Source of the DNA: Microbispora sp. H13382
GTDB lineage: Bacteria; Actinomycetota; Actinomycetes; Streptosporangiales; Streptosporangiaceae
Assembly (NCBI RefSeq): GCF_014161445.1
Contig: NZ_JABBXA010000035.1
Span: forward strand, 1-39,172
Direction: 5' to 3'
Length of the DNA stretch: 39,172 bases
Position numbers and translations under genes: made by a program. Below the pieces are notes generated by a model. The model was not told the origin of the DNA and did not search any database. It saw only the letters and a program-made list of their open reading frames with translations. Below, in pieces: positions 14,694 to 22,656 of the stretch (the first letter of the stretch is position 1; each line of letters begins with the position of its first letter).

Positions 14694-15625
14694 CCGTGGA
14701 AACGACCATCGGGCCGCTGCTCGGCCGACTCGCGGATCGCTTCGACGACGGCGACCTGAAGCTGGTCGAACGCGCGTACCGGCGCGCGGCGAAGCACCAT
14801 GCGGGTCACCTCCGCCACAGCGGTGACCCGTACATCAGCCACCCCATCGAGGTCGCGACGCTGGCCGCGACGGCGAAGGCCGACGCGGCGACCGTCTGCG
14901 CGGCCCTGCTCCATGACATCGTGGGCGCGGGGTACGACCTCGACGTTCTTCGTGCGGAGTTCGGCGCCGAGATCGCGGGACTCGTGGCCTCCGTGATGGC
15001 TCTGGATCAGGGCGGGCCGACGCCGAGCGACCAGCGGGTCATGCTGCTCAAGCTCTTCGACCGCCTGCACAACATGCGGACGATCGAGCATCTGCCACCG
15101 CGCAAGCAGCGTCTCAAGAGCCTGAACACGTTGGAATGGTTCGTCCCCGTGGCGCGGCGACTCGACTTGGAGCCCGTCGCCGTCGAACTGGAACGCCTGG
15201 CCCACGATCGGCTGGACCCGGGCCGGGGATTCATGGCGGTACGTGCGGCGTCCATGGTCTTTCCCTCGTCCGCGCGCGACCGCTATCTACAGGAATGGTC
15301 TGTCCAGTTCGCCGAAGTGGACGGTCGCCGGGGCGTGTACATCATCGAAACGCTCTGCGGCGTGCCCGGCATGGCGGTCCTGCTCTGGCGCCCCCATGCG
15401 CGCGTCCTGATCCGAAAGATCCTCACTCCCGCCTTCGCGACCCGTGGCCGGCCCTGGCTCGCCCTCGCGCCTTTCCTCGCGTGGGTGACCTACCAGATGG
15501 GCCGCTCAAGCCTCGCCGACGCCTTCGCCTTCGTTCTGACCATCCCGCCCGCTCTGTCCGCACTGATCACCAGGATCCGGATCCACCTTGGCCTGGAGCG
15601 GGAACGCGACACCGGCAATGGCTGA
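14690..15625 (+). CDS. RelA/SpoT-type HD-domain protein with C-terminal membrane segments
   Basis: This 311-residue protein has an N-terminal HD domain like the (p)ppGpp hydrolase half of Rel/SpoT. Visible motifs are SGDPYISHPIEVA (His51), LLHDIV (His75-Asp76) and KLFDRLHNMRT (Asp124), followed by TLEWFVPVARRLDLEPV. No synthetase domain follows. The conserved acidic pair after HD in Rel enzymes (HDxVED) is replaced by HDIVGAG, so hydrolase activity is doubtful. From about residue 190 comes a segment typical of PadR-linked membrane proteins (FPSSARDRYLQEWSVQF), then three likely membrane helices. The GTG start overlaps the PadR stop. Its role is unknown; it may sense or hydrolyse a nucleotide at the membrane. 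Confidence 0.8.
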   Translation: MTVETTIGPLLGRLADRFDDGDLKLVERAYRRAAKHHAGHLRHSGDPYISHPIEVATLAATAKADAATVCAALLHDIVGAGYDLDVLRAEFGAEIAGLVASVMALDQGGPTPSDQRVMLLKLFDRLHNMRTIEHLPPRKQRLKSLNTLEWFVPVARRLDLEPVAVELERLAHDRLDPGRGFMAVRAASMVFPSSARDRYLQEWSVQFAEVDGRRGVYIIETLCGVPGMAVLLWRPHARVLIRKILTPAFATRGRPWLALAPFLAWVTYQMGRSSLADAFAFVLTIPPALSALITRIRIHLGLERERDTGNG

Positions 15626-15651
15626 CCCGCCGTCAGCGAGGCTCTGCCCGG

Positions 15652-17382
15652 CTACCCGTTCTCCCCCGCGGTGTGCTTCGTGAACGGCAACACGAGCCGG
15701 GACGGGTGGGCGGCGTCGCGATAGATCTTGTGGGTGACGGGGCGGCCCACCGGCAGGTGGAACGCATCCGGCGGCAGCAGCGCGTTGTGCGCGTCGGCCG
15801 GCGGTTCGTCGTTGGACAGCTCCGCCACCAGACGGTGGCCGGGGTTGATCGTCGCGGCGAAGGGGTAGAGCCGCAGGACGTACTCCTCGATCTTCCCGGG
15901 CTCCACCGGCACGGCGCGGGTGTGCGGGTGGTACGGGTCGCCCTCGGTCGTCCGCTCGTCGAGCTCGCGGTGCGACGCCTTGAGGAAGCCCGTGGTGATC
16001 AGCTGGCGGCTTCCGTCCGGGGCGACGTCCCACAGCCGCATGATGAGGTTCGTGTCATCCTGGTCGATCTCGACGAACAGGTGCGCCGCACCGGTGCCGA
16101 TGAGCTCCGTGGGCTCCTCGAACGGCGCGGTGCTCCAGCTGACGATCTCCACCTTGTCGGTCACCGTCAGCGGCGCCTGGTAGAAGCCGTCCGGGGCGGC
16201 GTGCTCCGCGCCCATCAGCTCGGGCTCCCGGGAGAGCTTGTGCCGCGGGCGCAGGTACAACGGCTTGTGCTCGATCTCCTTCGGCGGCCACCGCTCCGCG
16301 GTGACCACCTCACGCGAGCCCTCCACGAAGACGCGCACGGCCGGCTCGTCCATGATCCCGTTGTCGACGCCCTTGAGCCAGTACTCGTACCAGCGGAACA
16401 TCGTGTCGTGCTCCTCGATCCAGGGGCGCGACTGCATCGGCGGGTAGGAGCCGATGTCCAGCTTCTTGGGACCCTTCAGCACGTCGAACAGCTCGATGTG
16501 GCCGTCCACGGTCCAGCCGCGTCCCTGGTCGATCTGCAGGTAGACCGGGATGTCGATGTTCTCGGCCAGCCTGACGGGGTTGCGCTCCTCGTACCACTCC
16601 CCGTCGACGGGGTTCATCACGATGTCGAACCAGAACTCGCGGTTCTTCGGATACTTCAGCACGTGCACGAGGTTCGGCCACGCGGCCACGTCCGGGTCCC
16701 GGAGCCGCTCGTCGACGAGCTTCGCGAGCTCCTCCGGGGAGTGGAGCTCCTGCATCCGGGACCTGACGTCGGTGTGCGCGATGCCGGAGTCGCCGCCGCG
16801 CCCCTCGCGGGCGGCCCGTGGCATGAACCACATGACGCCGCCGTGGTAGGTGGTCTCGTAGAAGTCGAAATGACCGCCGCTGACGAAGATCGCCTTCAGG
16901 TGTGGCGGCCGCTCGGCCGCGGCGACCACCTGCATCGACCCGAAGTAGGAGATACCGATCATGCCGACGTTCCCGTCGCACCACGGCTGCCCGGCGACCC
17001 ATTCGACGAGGTCGTACAGGTCCTGGCCCTGGGGAACGCCGCCGGCGTTGTAGTTGCCGATCATCACGCCGCCGGAGTCGCCGGTGCCGCGCACGTCGCC
17101 GATGACGTGGACGTAGTCCTCCCTGACCACGCGCGCGATGTCACCGGCCTCGATGCAGCCGTCCCACATCGGGCTGGGGCGGCGCTGCGGCGGCGTGGTG
17201 AGGGCGAGAGCCTGCAGTTCCTTGCCGTAGGCGCTCATCGCGATCAGGGCCGGCCGCGGCTTGTCCTCCGTGCCGTGGTAGGCGTCCACGGCGAGGGTGA
17301 CCCCGTCGCGCATCGGCACCCGCAGGTCCTTGCGGACGGCGATCGTCTGCTCGCCCGCCCGGATCGTCTGGAAGTCAGCCAT
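15652..17382 (-). CDS. CocE/NonD-family hydrolase (X-Pro dipeptidyl-peptidase-like esterase)
   Basis: This 576-residue alpha/beta hydrolase is of the S15/CocE family. The N-terminus has RVPMRDGVTLAVDAY, then the nucleophile elbow GISYFGS with Ser145. The cap-domain region and a C-terminal jelly-roll follow (ending ...YRDAAHPSRLVLPFTKH). No signal peptide is present, so it is cytoplasmic. Family members cleave esters, including aromatic esters. It is the last gene of a six-gene minus-strand operon of hydrolases and an oxygenase starting at 22477. It probably removes an ester or amide group from the operon's substrate. The ATG has AAGGAAC upstream. Confidence 0.9.
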   Translation of the reverse strand: MADFQTIRAGEQTIAVRKDLRVPMRDGVTLAVDAYHGTEDKPRPALIAMSAYGKELQALALTTPPQRRPSPMWDGCIEAGDIARVVREDYVHVIGDVRGTGDSGGVMIGNYNAGGVPQGQDLYDLVEWVAGQPWCDGNVGMIGISYFGSMQVVAAAERPPHLKAIFVSGGHFDFYETTYHGGVMWFMPRAAREGRGGDSGIAHTDVRSRMQELHSPEELAKLVDERLRDPDVAAWPNLVHVLKYPKNREFWFDIVMNPVDGEWYEERNPVRLAENIDIPVYLQIDQGRGWTVDGHIELFDVLKGPKKLDIGSYPPMQSRPWIEEHDTMFRWYEYWLKGVDNGIMDEPAVRVFVEGSREVVTAERWPPKEIEHKPLYLRPRHKLSREPELMGAEHAAPDGFYQAPLTVTDKVEIVSWSTAPFEEPTELIGTGAAHLFVEIDQDDTNLIMRLWDVAPDGSRQLITTGFLKASHRELDERTTEGDPYHPHTRAVPVEPGKIEEYVLRLYPFAATINPGHRLVAELSNDEPPADAHNALLPPDAFHLPVGRPVTHKIYRDAAHPSRLVLPFTKHTAGENG

Positions 17383-17406
17383 GAGTGCGAAGTTCCTTGT
17401 CCTCTG

Positions 17407-18345
17407 TCACGAGCTCTGGTCGAAGTGCGTGCGGTAGCCGTGCATCGACGTGAAGAACGGCGACGGCTCGAGCGTGGGATCGCCGGTGTAGCCGAGCCTC
17501 TCGGCGACGGGGGCGAACGGCGAGTACGGCGAGTCCGTCTCCCGCAGTCCGTCGCGGAGGCAGCGGCAGGCCGCCTCGCCGACAGCGGCCTCGATGTCCA
17601 GGCTCTCCTGGAGCGCCTCCCGGGCCTGGCCGGCGTCGAGTTCGACGCCGTACGGCACGCCGTCCGCGCGGCGGTACGGGTGCCCGAGGTAGAGGTGCCG
17701 CGGGCGGACCTCGTCGCGCAGGTAGCGAAGGCCGGCGCGGTAGGCGGCCGGATCCGCGTAGCCGGGGAAGCCGTTGGCGGCCCCGTGGACCTGGACGGCG
17801 TCGCCGGCGAACACCGAGCGCTGTCCGTCGATCACATAGGCCACCGATCCGGGGGTATGGCCCGGGACCGGGTGGACGGAGACGGTGACGCCGCCACCGA
17901 GCGAGAGGGTCTCACCGCCCTTGAGCAGCATGGTCGGCTCCATCTCGCCGGAGATGACCGCGTCGGCCGCGGCCGCCACCTTCGCCGCGCCTTCGGGGTC
18001 GTTCAGGTAGCGCGCCCGGCCGTGGAGGTACTCGTCCACGTGCGCCCGGCGTGAGCGCAGCATCGGGGCGTCGGCCTCGTGGACGACCACCTGGGCGCGC
18101 CGGCCGGTGAGCTCCCACAGTGCGTGGGCGCCGCCGACATGGTCGATGTGACCGTGGGTCAGCAGGATCCAGCGCACGTCCTCGATGCGGCGCCCGATGG
18201 CCTCGAGCGCGGGGGCCATTCCCTCGGCGGGCGAGGAGGCGATCCCCGTGTCGACGATGGCCGGCTCGGGGGCGTCGATGAAGAAGGTGTACAGACCGAA
18301 CCGGCCCCACGGCGAGACCAGGGGATGAACGTCCACGTGCGTCAT
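17407..18345 (-). CDS. MBL-fold metallohydrolase
   Basis: This 312-residue metallo-beta-lactamase-fold hydrolase has the metal motif THGHIDH (His64, His66, Asp68, His69). Further ligands lie in VPGHTPGS and in the AGDAVQV segment. The C-terminal extension (RTHFDQSS end) is longer than in minimal MBL enzymes. Its ATG overlaps the preceding hydrolase stop by 4 nt (ATGA). In catabolic operons such enzymes act as lactonases, thioesterases or arylsulfatase-like hydrolases. The exact reaction cannot be fixed from sequence. Its neighbours suggest hydrolysis of a lactone or ester intermediate. Confidence 0.88.
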   Translation of the reverse strand: MTHVDVHPLVSPWGRFGLYTFFIDAPEPAIVDTGIASSPAEGMAPALEAIGRRIEDVRWILLTHGHIDHVGGAHALWELTGRRAQVVVHEADAPMLRSRRAHVDEYLHGRARYLNDPEGAAKVAAAADAVISGEMEPTMLLKGGETLSLGGGVTVSVHPVPGHTPGSVAYVIDGQRSVFAGDAVQVHGAANGFPGYADPAAYRAGLRYLRDEVRPRHLYLGHPYRRADGVPYGVELDAGQAREALQESLDIEAAVGEAACRCLRDGLRETDSPYSPFAPVAERLGYTGDPTLEPSPFFTSMHGYRTHFDQSS

Positions 18346-19268
18346 GACTCGCCCTTCAGGAAGGCCGCCGTCTCCTCGAAGACCCGGTGGTAGTCCGGGA
18401 TCGAGGAGAAGTGCTGCACGAACCCGTGGCCGGCGCCCGGGTAGCGGCTCACGGTGGCGTCGACTCCGGCCTCCTCCAGGCGCCGGCCGTAGAGTTCGCC
18501 CTCGTCGCGCATCGGGTCGTGCTCCGCGGTCACGATCAGCGCGGGCGGCAGCCCGGTGAGGTCGGCCCGCTTGATCGGCGAGACCAGCGGATCGGCCGGG
18601 TCGGCGCCGCTGCCGAGGTAGAACGCGTTGAACGGCTTGAGCCCCGCCGTCTCCAGGCCGTAGCCGACGGCGTTCTCGCGCAGCGAGGCGTAGCGGTCGA
18701 CGTCGAAGTCGAGATCCAGCGAGGGATAGAAGAGGACCTGGTGCGTGATCCGGTCGAAGCCCTCGTCGTGGGCCATCGCGGTGACGGCCGCGACGAAGGT
18801 GCCGCCCGAGCTGTCGCCGGCGACGGCGAGCGTCGTACCGTCCCAGCCCAGGCTCTCGCCGTTCTCGGCGGCCCATCGCACCACCGCGTGACAGTCCTCG
18901 ATCCCGGCCGGGAAGGCGTGCTCGGGCGCCCGCCGGTAGCCGACGGAGACGACCCTGAGTCCGGTCTCCTTCGCCAGCGACCGCGCGACGTGGTCGTGGG
19001 TGTCCAGGCTGCCGAGGAAGAACGCGCCGCCGTGGAAGTAGACCAGCAGGCCGTACGCGTCGGCCTCGACCGGCGTGTAGATCCGTACGGGGACCTCGCC
19101 CGCCGGAGTCCGCGCCCTGGTGTCCTCCACGGAGTGGAGCGGCAGGCGCTCCTCCAGGGGCGGAACCTGCGCCTCCTCGGCGGCGCGCATGGCGACCGGG
19201 TCGAGCGGACCGGGAGGCGGCGCCGGCAGCGTGGCGAGGACCCGGGCGATGTCGGGGTGCAGCGGCAT
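18342..19268 (-). CDS. Alpha/beta hydrolase, hormone-sensitive-lipase (HSL) type esterase
   Basis: This 308-residue cytoplasmic esterase has the oxyanion-hole motif HGGAFFLGS at about 79-87. The nucleophile elbow is GDSSGG with Ser153, the acid Asp is in EHDPMRDEGELY, and the catalytic His is in GAGHGF. This is the complete HSL/family IV triad. GGAGG lies 8 nt before the ATG. It is in the middle of the hydrolase/monooxygenase operon, 3 nt after the monooxygenase stop and overlapping the MBL gene by 4 nt, so it is co-translated with both. Confidence 0.92.
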   Translation of the reverse strand: MPLHPDIARVLATLPAPPPGPLDPVAMRAAEEAQVPPLEERLPLHSVEDTRARTPAGEVPVRIYTPVEADAYGLLVYFHGGAFFLGSLDTHDHVARSLAKETGLRVVSVGYRRAPEHAFPAGIEDCHAVVRWAAENGESLGWDGTTLAVAGDSSGGTFVAAVTAMAHDEGFDRITHQVLFYPSLDLDFDVDRYASLRENAVGYGLETAGLKPFNAFYLGSGADPADPLVSPIKRADLTGLPPALIVTAEHDPMRDEGELYGRRLEEAGVDATVSRYPGAGHGFVQHFSSIPDYHRVFEETAAFLKGES

Positions 19269-19271
19269 GGG

Positions 19272-20450
19272 TCAGGCCTCCTGCGGCTGGGACGCCGGCT
19301 GCTGGGCAGTGGGCTTCTGGACCGTGGGCTGCTGTGATGCGGGCTTCTGGGATGCGGGCTTCTGGCCGGGGAAGACGTCGTTGATCTCGTCCTCGGTCCA
19401 GCCCTGGCGCGAGATCCGCTGCAGCTCGTCGGTGACCGGCTTGCGGATGGCCTGGTAGCGCGCCAGCGCCTCCCTGACGGAGCCGGCCTCCTTGAGGGCG
19501 TCGGCGAGGGCGCCGGCGTCCAGGATCGCCGAGTTCGCGCCCTGGCCCTGATGGTGCAGCATCGAGTGGGCCGCGTCGCCCACGAGTACGACCGAGTCCG
19601 AGTGCCACGTGCCGACCGGGTCGATGTCGTAGACCGCGCGGCAGTTGACGGTGGCCATGTCGAGGCCGCGGGTGATGTCCACGATCCGCTCGTCGAAACC
19701 CTCGACGGTCTTCAGCAGGTCGTCCTTGGTGACGCCTGGCGTCCAGGTGTTGTCCGGGCACAGGGCGGTGATGTCGAACGAGACCTGGCCGCGGTGGCGC
19801 AGCGGCAGGAAATAGACCTTCGTGCCCTGGCCGATGTACATGCGGAGGTTGTCGTCGACGGCCATCCCGTGGGCGTCGTCGACGGAGATCACGGCGCGGT
19901 ACGCGTGCTCGCCGGAGAACACCGGCTGGTTGTCGCCGAACAGCTGCCCGCGCACGACCGACTTGATGCCGTCGGCGCCGACCACCAGGTCGGCGGTGAC
20001 CGACTCGCCGTTGGCGAAGACCAGCGTCGCCTTGTCGCCCTCGTCCTCGACGCTCTCCAGCTTGTGGCCGAGGTGCACCATGCCCTTGGGCAGCACGCCC
20101 AGGAGAGCCTCGATGAAGTCCCCGCGGTGGATCAGGTGGGTCTTCTCGCCGAAGGTGTCGATCTCCGGCCACGCCTCCTTCGCGATCGGGTCGCCGGTGG
20201 CGGTCAGGATCTCGAAGTAGTCGCTCGGCGAGCTCACCCTCGCGATCGCGTCGAAGATGCCCCACTGGCGGAACCGGTCCATGGTGGACGGCCGCAGGCC
20301 GATGCCGGCGCCGACCTCGCGGATCTGGCTCGCCTGCTCGTAGACGTCGACGGTGGCGCCGAGGAGGCTCAGGGCCTTGGCCGCGGCGGCGCCGCCGTAC
20401 CCCGCGCCGACGACGGCGATGTTCAGGTTCTTCAGGTCTGAGGGTTGCAT
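19272..20450 (-). CDS. FAD-dependent aromatic-ring-type monooxygenase
   Basis: This 392-residue flavoprotein of the PHBH/salicylate-hydroxylase class has the FAD motif GAGYGG near the start, then EVGAGIGLRPSTMDRF. The NAD(P)H/FAD motif is ADLVVGADGIKS and the second FAD motif is LVGDAAHSMLHHQGQGANSA. AAGGA lies 8 nt before the ATG at 20450; a GTG at 20468 overlapping the previous stop is an alternative. The last 30 residues are a low-complexity tail of five QKPAS-like repeats not usual for the family. It probably hydroxylates or oxidises the operon's substrate using NAD(P)H and O2. Confidence 0.9.
   Translation of the reverse strand: MQPSDLKNLNIAVVGAGYGGAAAAKALSLLGATVDVYEQASQIREVGAGIGLRPSTMDRFRQWGIFDAIARVSSPSDYFEILTATGDPIAKEAWPEIDTFGEKTHLIHRGDFIEALLGVLPKGMVHLGHKLESVEDEGDKATLVFANGESVTADLVVGADGIKSVVRGQLFGDNQPVFSGEHAYRAVISVDDAHGMAVDDNLRMYIGQGTKVYFLPLRHRGQVSFDITALCPDNTWTPGVTKDDLLKTVEGFDERIVDITRGLDMATVNCRAVYDIDPVGTWHSDSVVLVGDAAHSMLHHQGQGANSAILDAGALADALKEAGSVREALARYQAIRKPVTDELQRISRQGWTEDEINDVFPGQKPASQKPASQQPTVQKPTAQQPASQPQEA
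19290..19364 (-). repeat. Five tandem 15-bp repeats encoding a QKPAS-type tail
   Basis: Five units (QKPAS, QKPAS, QQPTV, QKPTA, QQPAS) occur in frame at the C-terminus of the monooxygenase. The DNA unit is close to GATGCGGGCTTCTGG on the plus strand. Confidence 0.85.
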
Positions 20451-20464
20451 GGTCGTGGTCCTTG

Positions 20465-21418
20465 TCACTTCTGGATCGTCATGAAGTCGGCGGGGTTGTC
20501 GACGAAGATGGTCGTGATCGCGGCCTCGTCGAGCCCGGCGGCGCGCAGATCCGGAATGAGGTCCTCGAAGATGTAGTTGACGGTGTGGCCCTTCACGCCC
20601 GGCCAGCCCAGCGGGCTGCAGTTGGCGTCGGCCGAGGCGAGCACCTTGCGCAGGTGCCCCTGGCCGATGAACCGGAGGAAGTGGTCCAGCCGCTCCTTGC
20701 GCGGACGGGCCCAGAAAGGCGGGTCCTCGAGCTCGGTCTCGTAGCCGAAGGTGTCGAACCCGATGCGGCCGCCCTGCTCGGCGATCCAGGTGTCGCGTGT
20801 CTTGTCGGCGTTCACCCCGTCGTCGACGTGCCCGAACAGGACGCGGTCGAGCGGGAGGCCTTCGGCGTCGAAGATGGCGATGGCGTTCTCGGCGTCGATC
20901 GCGAGGTGGGTCAGGACGGGCACGCCGGTGGCCAGGGCGGCGCGGGCGGCGGCGCGGTAGATGCGTTTGTCCAGGTCCGTCATGCGGCCGCCGCGGCTCA
21001 CGCCGACCTTGATCACGCCGGCGCGGCCGCCCGTGCCGCCGATGCCGACGGTGATCTCGTGGACGAAGTGCTCGGTCAGATACTCCACGCTCGCCCGGGC
21101 GAAGAACGGCAGCGCGGTGTCGCCGCCGACGAAGCCGGTGCTCGCCACGATGTGCACGCCGGTCTTCGCGGACAGGGACCTGTAGTAGTCGACGTCCCGG
21201 CCGTTGCAGATGCCGGTCGCGTCGACGAACGTGCCGCCGCCGTACTCATGGAACCGGCGCAGCTTCGGGACGGTCTCCTCGTACCGCTGCTCGGGGGTCT
21301 TCCACCACTTGGTGTCCAGCTCGGAGCCCGGCATGCCGTACCCGATGTGCTCGTGGACGGCCACGAGACCCAGCTCTTCGGCCGGGATCGGCCCCAGGAC
21401 GGTGTTCACTCTCGACAC
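20465..21418 (-). CDS. Phosphotriesterase-family metal-dependent hydrolase (active-site intact)
   Basis: This 317-residue amidohydrolase-fold enzyme is of the phosphotriesterase (PTE)/lactonase family. It starts in the typical way (NTVLGPIPAEELG) and has all expected metal ligands: His22 and His24 (HEH), bridging Lys137 (VIKVG), His171 (VLTHL), His197 (FGHVDD) and Asp264 (ASADAN). Family members hydrolyse lactones, phosphotriesters or related esters. The GTG start at 21418 follows AAGGTGAG. It is the second gene of the operon, immediately after a paralogue that has lost these ligands, and it precedes the monooxygenase. A lactonase or esterase role is more likely than organophosphate hydrolysis. 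Confidence 0.9.
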   Translation of the reverse strand: MSRVNTVLGPIPAEELGLVAVHEHIGYGMPGSELDTKWWKTPEQRYEETVPKLRRFHEYGGGTFVDATGICNGRDVDYYRSLSAKTGVHIVASTGFVGGDTALPFFARASVEYLTEHFVHEITVGIGGTGGRAGVIKVGVSRGGRMTDLDKRIYRAAARAALATGVPVLTHLAIDAENAIAIFDAEGLPLDRVLFGHVDDGVNADKTRDTWIAEQGGRIGFDTFGYETELEDPPFWARPRKERLDHFLRFIGQGHLRKVLASADANCSPLGWPGVKGHTVNYIFEDLIPDLRAAGLDEAAITTIFVDNPADFMTIQK

Positions 21419-21463
21419 AACAACTCACCTTTTGAAGCTCAGTGGTCTTGGGCTCGCGCGCGC

Positions 21464-22477
21464 TCAGCGCACCGACAGCAGGTCGCGCGGGTTGTCCACG
21501 AGGATCCGCCGGACGTCCCCGTCGCCGAGGCCCTGCTTCGCGAGAAGGGGGACGAACGTGGTCAGGACGGCGCTGTAGGCCACGTCGTTCGCCGGGTGGC
21601 CCTTGGCGACGCCGGTCGCGTTGCTCGAGAGCAGGATCCGGTCGCCGTGACCGGCCTCGACCAGCTCGATGACCAGGGCGGCGCGCTCGGCGTCGGTGAC
21701 GTGGGTGTCGTCCTCGGTGTCGCCGGTGCCCTCGGCGCCCACGTGGTCGAGGGCGACGTAGGCGCCGCGGGCCGCGACCTCGAACGGGGCGCCCGCCGCG
21801 ACGGCGTCCCTGCGGTCGAGCCCGCCGACGACGACGCGGCCGGCCGGCAGCTTCTCGTCCAGGACGACCTCGAGGTCGCGCACGGCGTCGTTCCCGAAGC
21901 GGATGGACACCGGGACACCGGTGGCCAGGGCGGCCCGGGCCGCGCCGCGGAACAGGCTCTCGTCGGTCGCGGTCATGCCCGCGAGGGTCGCGGCCGTGGC
22001 CACGAGGCCCGCGGCGCCCCGGCGCTCGACACGCGGGACCACCATGCCCTCGGTGACCTCCTTGGCGAAGAGGTCGGCGAACTTCTCGGCCGGCCAGGGG
22101 GTCGGCGGGTTGGTCTGCGGCGTCAGGAAGTAGCCGCCGAGCATCTCCTCGGGGCCCTGACCCGTCGACGCGACGATGTGCACGCCGGTCGTGCGCGAGA
22201 GGGTCTCGTAGAGCCGCACATCGCGTCCGTGGAACATGCCGGTGCTGTCGACGATCGTGCCGCCGCCGTGCCGGCGGAAGTCCTTCAGCTTCCCGGCCAG
22301 GGTCTCGAAGATCTCGGCCCGGTCGAGGGTGACGTCGAACCCGTACTGCGCTCCGGGGAACACCGACAGCAGGGCCTCGTGAACCGCGGCGACTCCCAGC
22401 TCCTGCGCGGGAACGGGGCCGAGGACGGTGTTGACGGTGTTGCCGGTGGAGTTCCCGGCAGTCTGGGCGCCCGTCAC
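21464..22477 (-). CDS. Phosphotriesterase-family protein lacking most metal ligands
   Basis: This 337-residue paralogue of the next gene begins NTVNTVLGPVPAQELG and aligns along its length (GGGTIVDSTG, TGVHIVASTG, RAALATGVPV, VDNPRDLLS). The metal site is nearly gone. HEH becomes HEA, the bridging-Lys segment VIKVG becomes LVATA, VLTHL becomes VSIRF, FGHVDD becomes VGGLDR, and ASADAN becomes SSNATG. It is therefore likely a pseudoenzyme, a regulatory or structural partner of the intact copy, or an enzyme with a new mechanism. The reading frame is undamaged. The GTG start at 22477 has AAAGGAG 5 nt upstream. It is the first gene of the operon. Confidence 0.88.
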   Translation of the reverse strand: MTGAQTAGNSTGNTVNTVLGPVPAQELGVAAVHEALLSVFPGAQYGFDVTLDRAEIFETLAGKLKDFRRHGGGTIVDSTGMFHGRDVRLYETLSRTTGVHIVASTGQGPEEMLGGYFLTPQTNPPTPWPAEKFADLFAKEVTEGMVVPRVERRGAAGLVATAATLAGMTATDESLFRGAARAALATGVPVSIRFGNDAVRDLEVVLDEKLPAGRVVVGGLDRRDAVAAGAPFEVAARGAYVALDHVGAEGTGDTEDDTHVTDAERAALVIELVEAGHGDRILLSSNATGVAKGHPANDVAYSAVLTTFVPLLAKQGLGDGDVRRILVDNPRDLLSVR

Positions 22478-22501
22478 TGGCACTCCTTTCGGTCTCGGCG
22501 A

Positions 22502-22515
22502 GTGACCGCGGTCAC
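22502..22515. promoter_or_regulatory. Perfect 14-bp palindrome upstream of the PTE-family operon
   Basis: GTGACCGCGGTCAC is a perfect palindrome ending 24 bp before the GTG of the first operon gene. It is a candidate operator for the operon, and the binder is unknown. Confidence 0.45.
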
Positions 22516-22611
22516 GCCGCATCTGGAATGGTGTCAGTTAGCTTTACAGCACGTCAAGCGTGTTATCTGCAAGTAAATTAGATTTTCCTGGAGTACGGTA
22601 CAGGTCGAGAC

Positions 22612-22628
22612 CCCCGCCCGAAGCGGGG
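22612..22628 (-). terminator. Weak hairpin downstream of the MFS gene
   Basis: CCCCGC / GCGGGG forms a 6-bp stem with a 5-nt loop about 30 nt after the MFS stop. No T-run follows, so it is only a possible terminator. Confidence 0.3.
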
Positions 22629-22656
22629 ACCTCGGCTCGGCCCGGCGGCTTCCGGG

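Noticed and set aside
20465..22477. True organophosphate-degrading phosphotriesterase (opd-like)
   Set aside because: The family includes many lactonases and esterases; no signal peptide or organophosphate-specific context is present, so no specific substrate is claimed.
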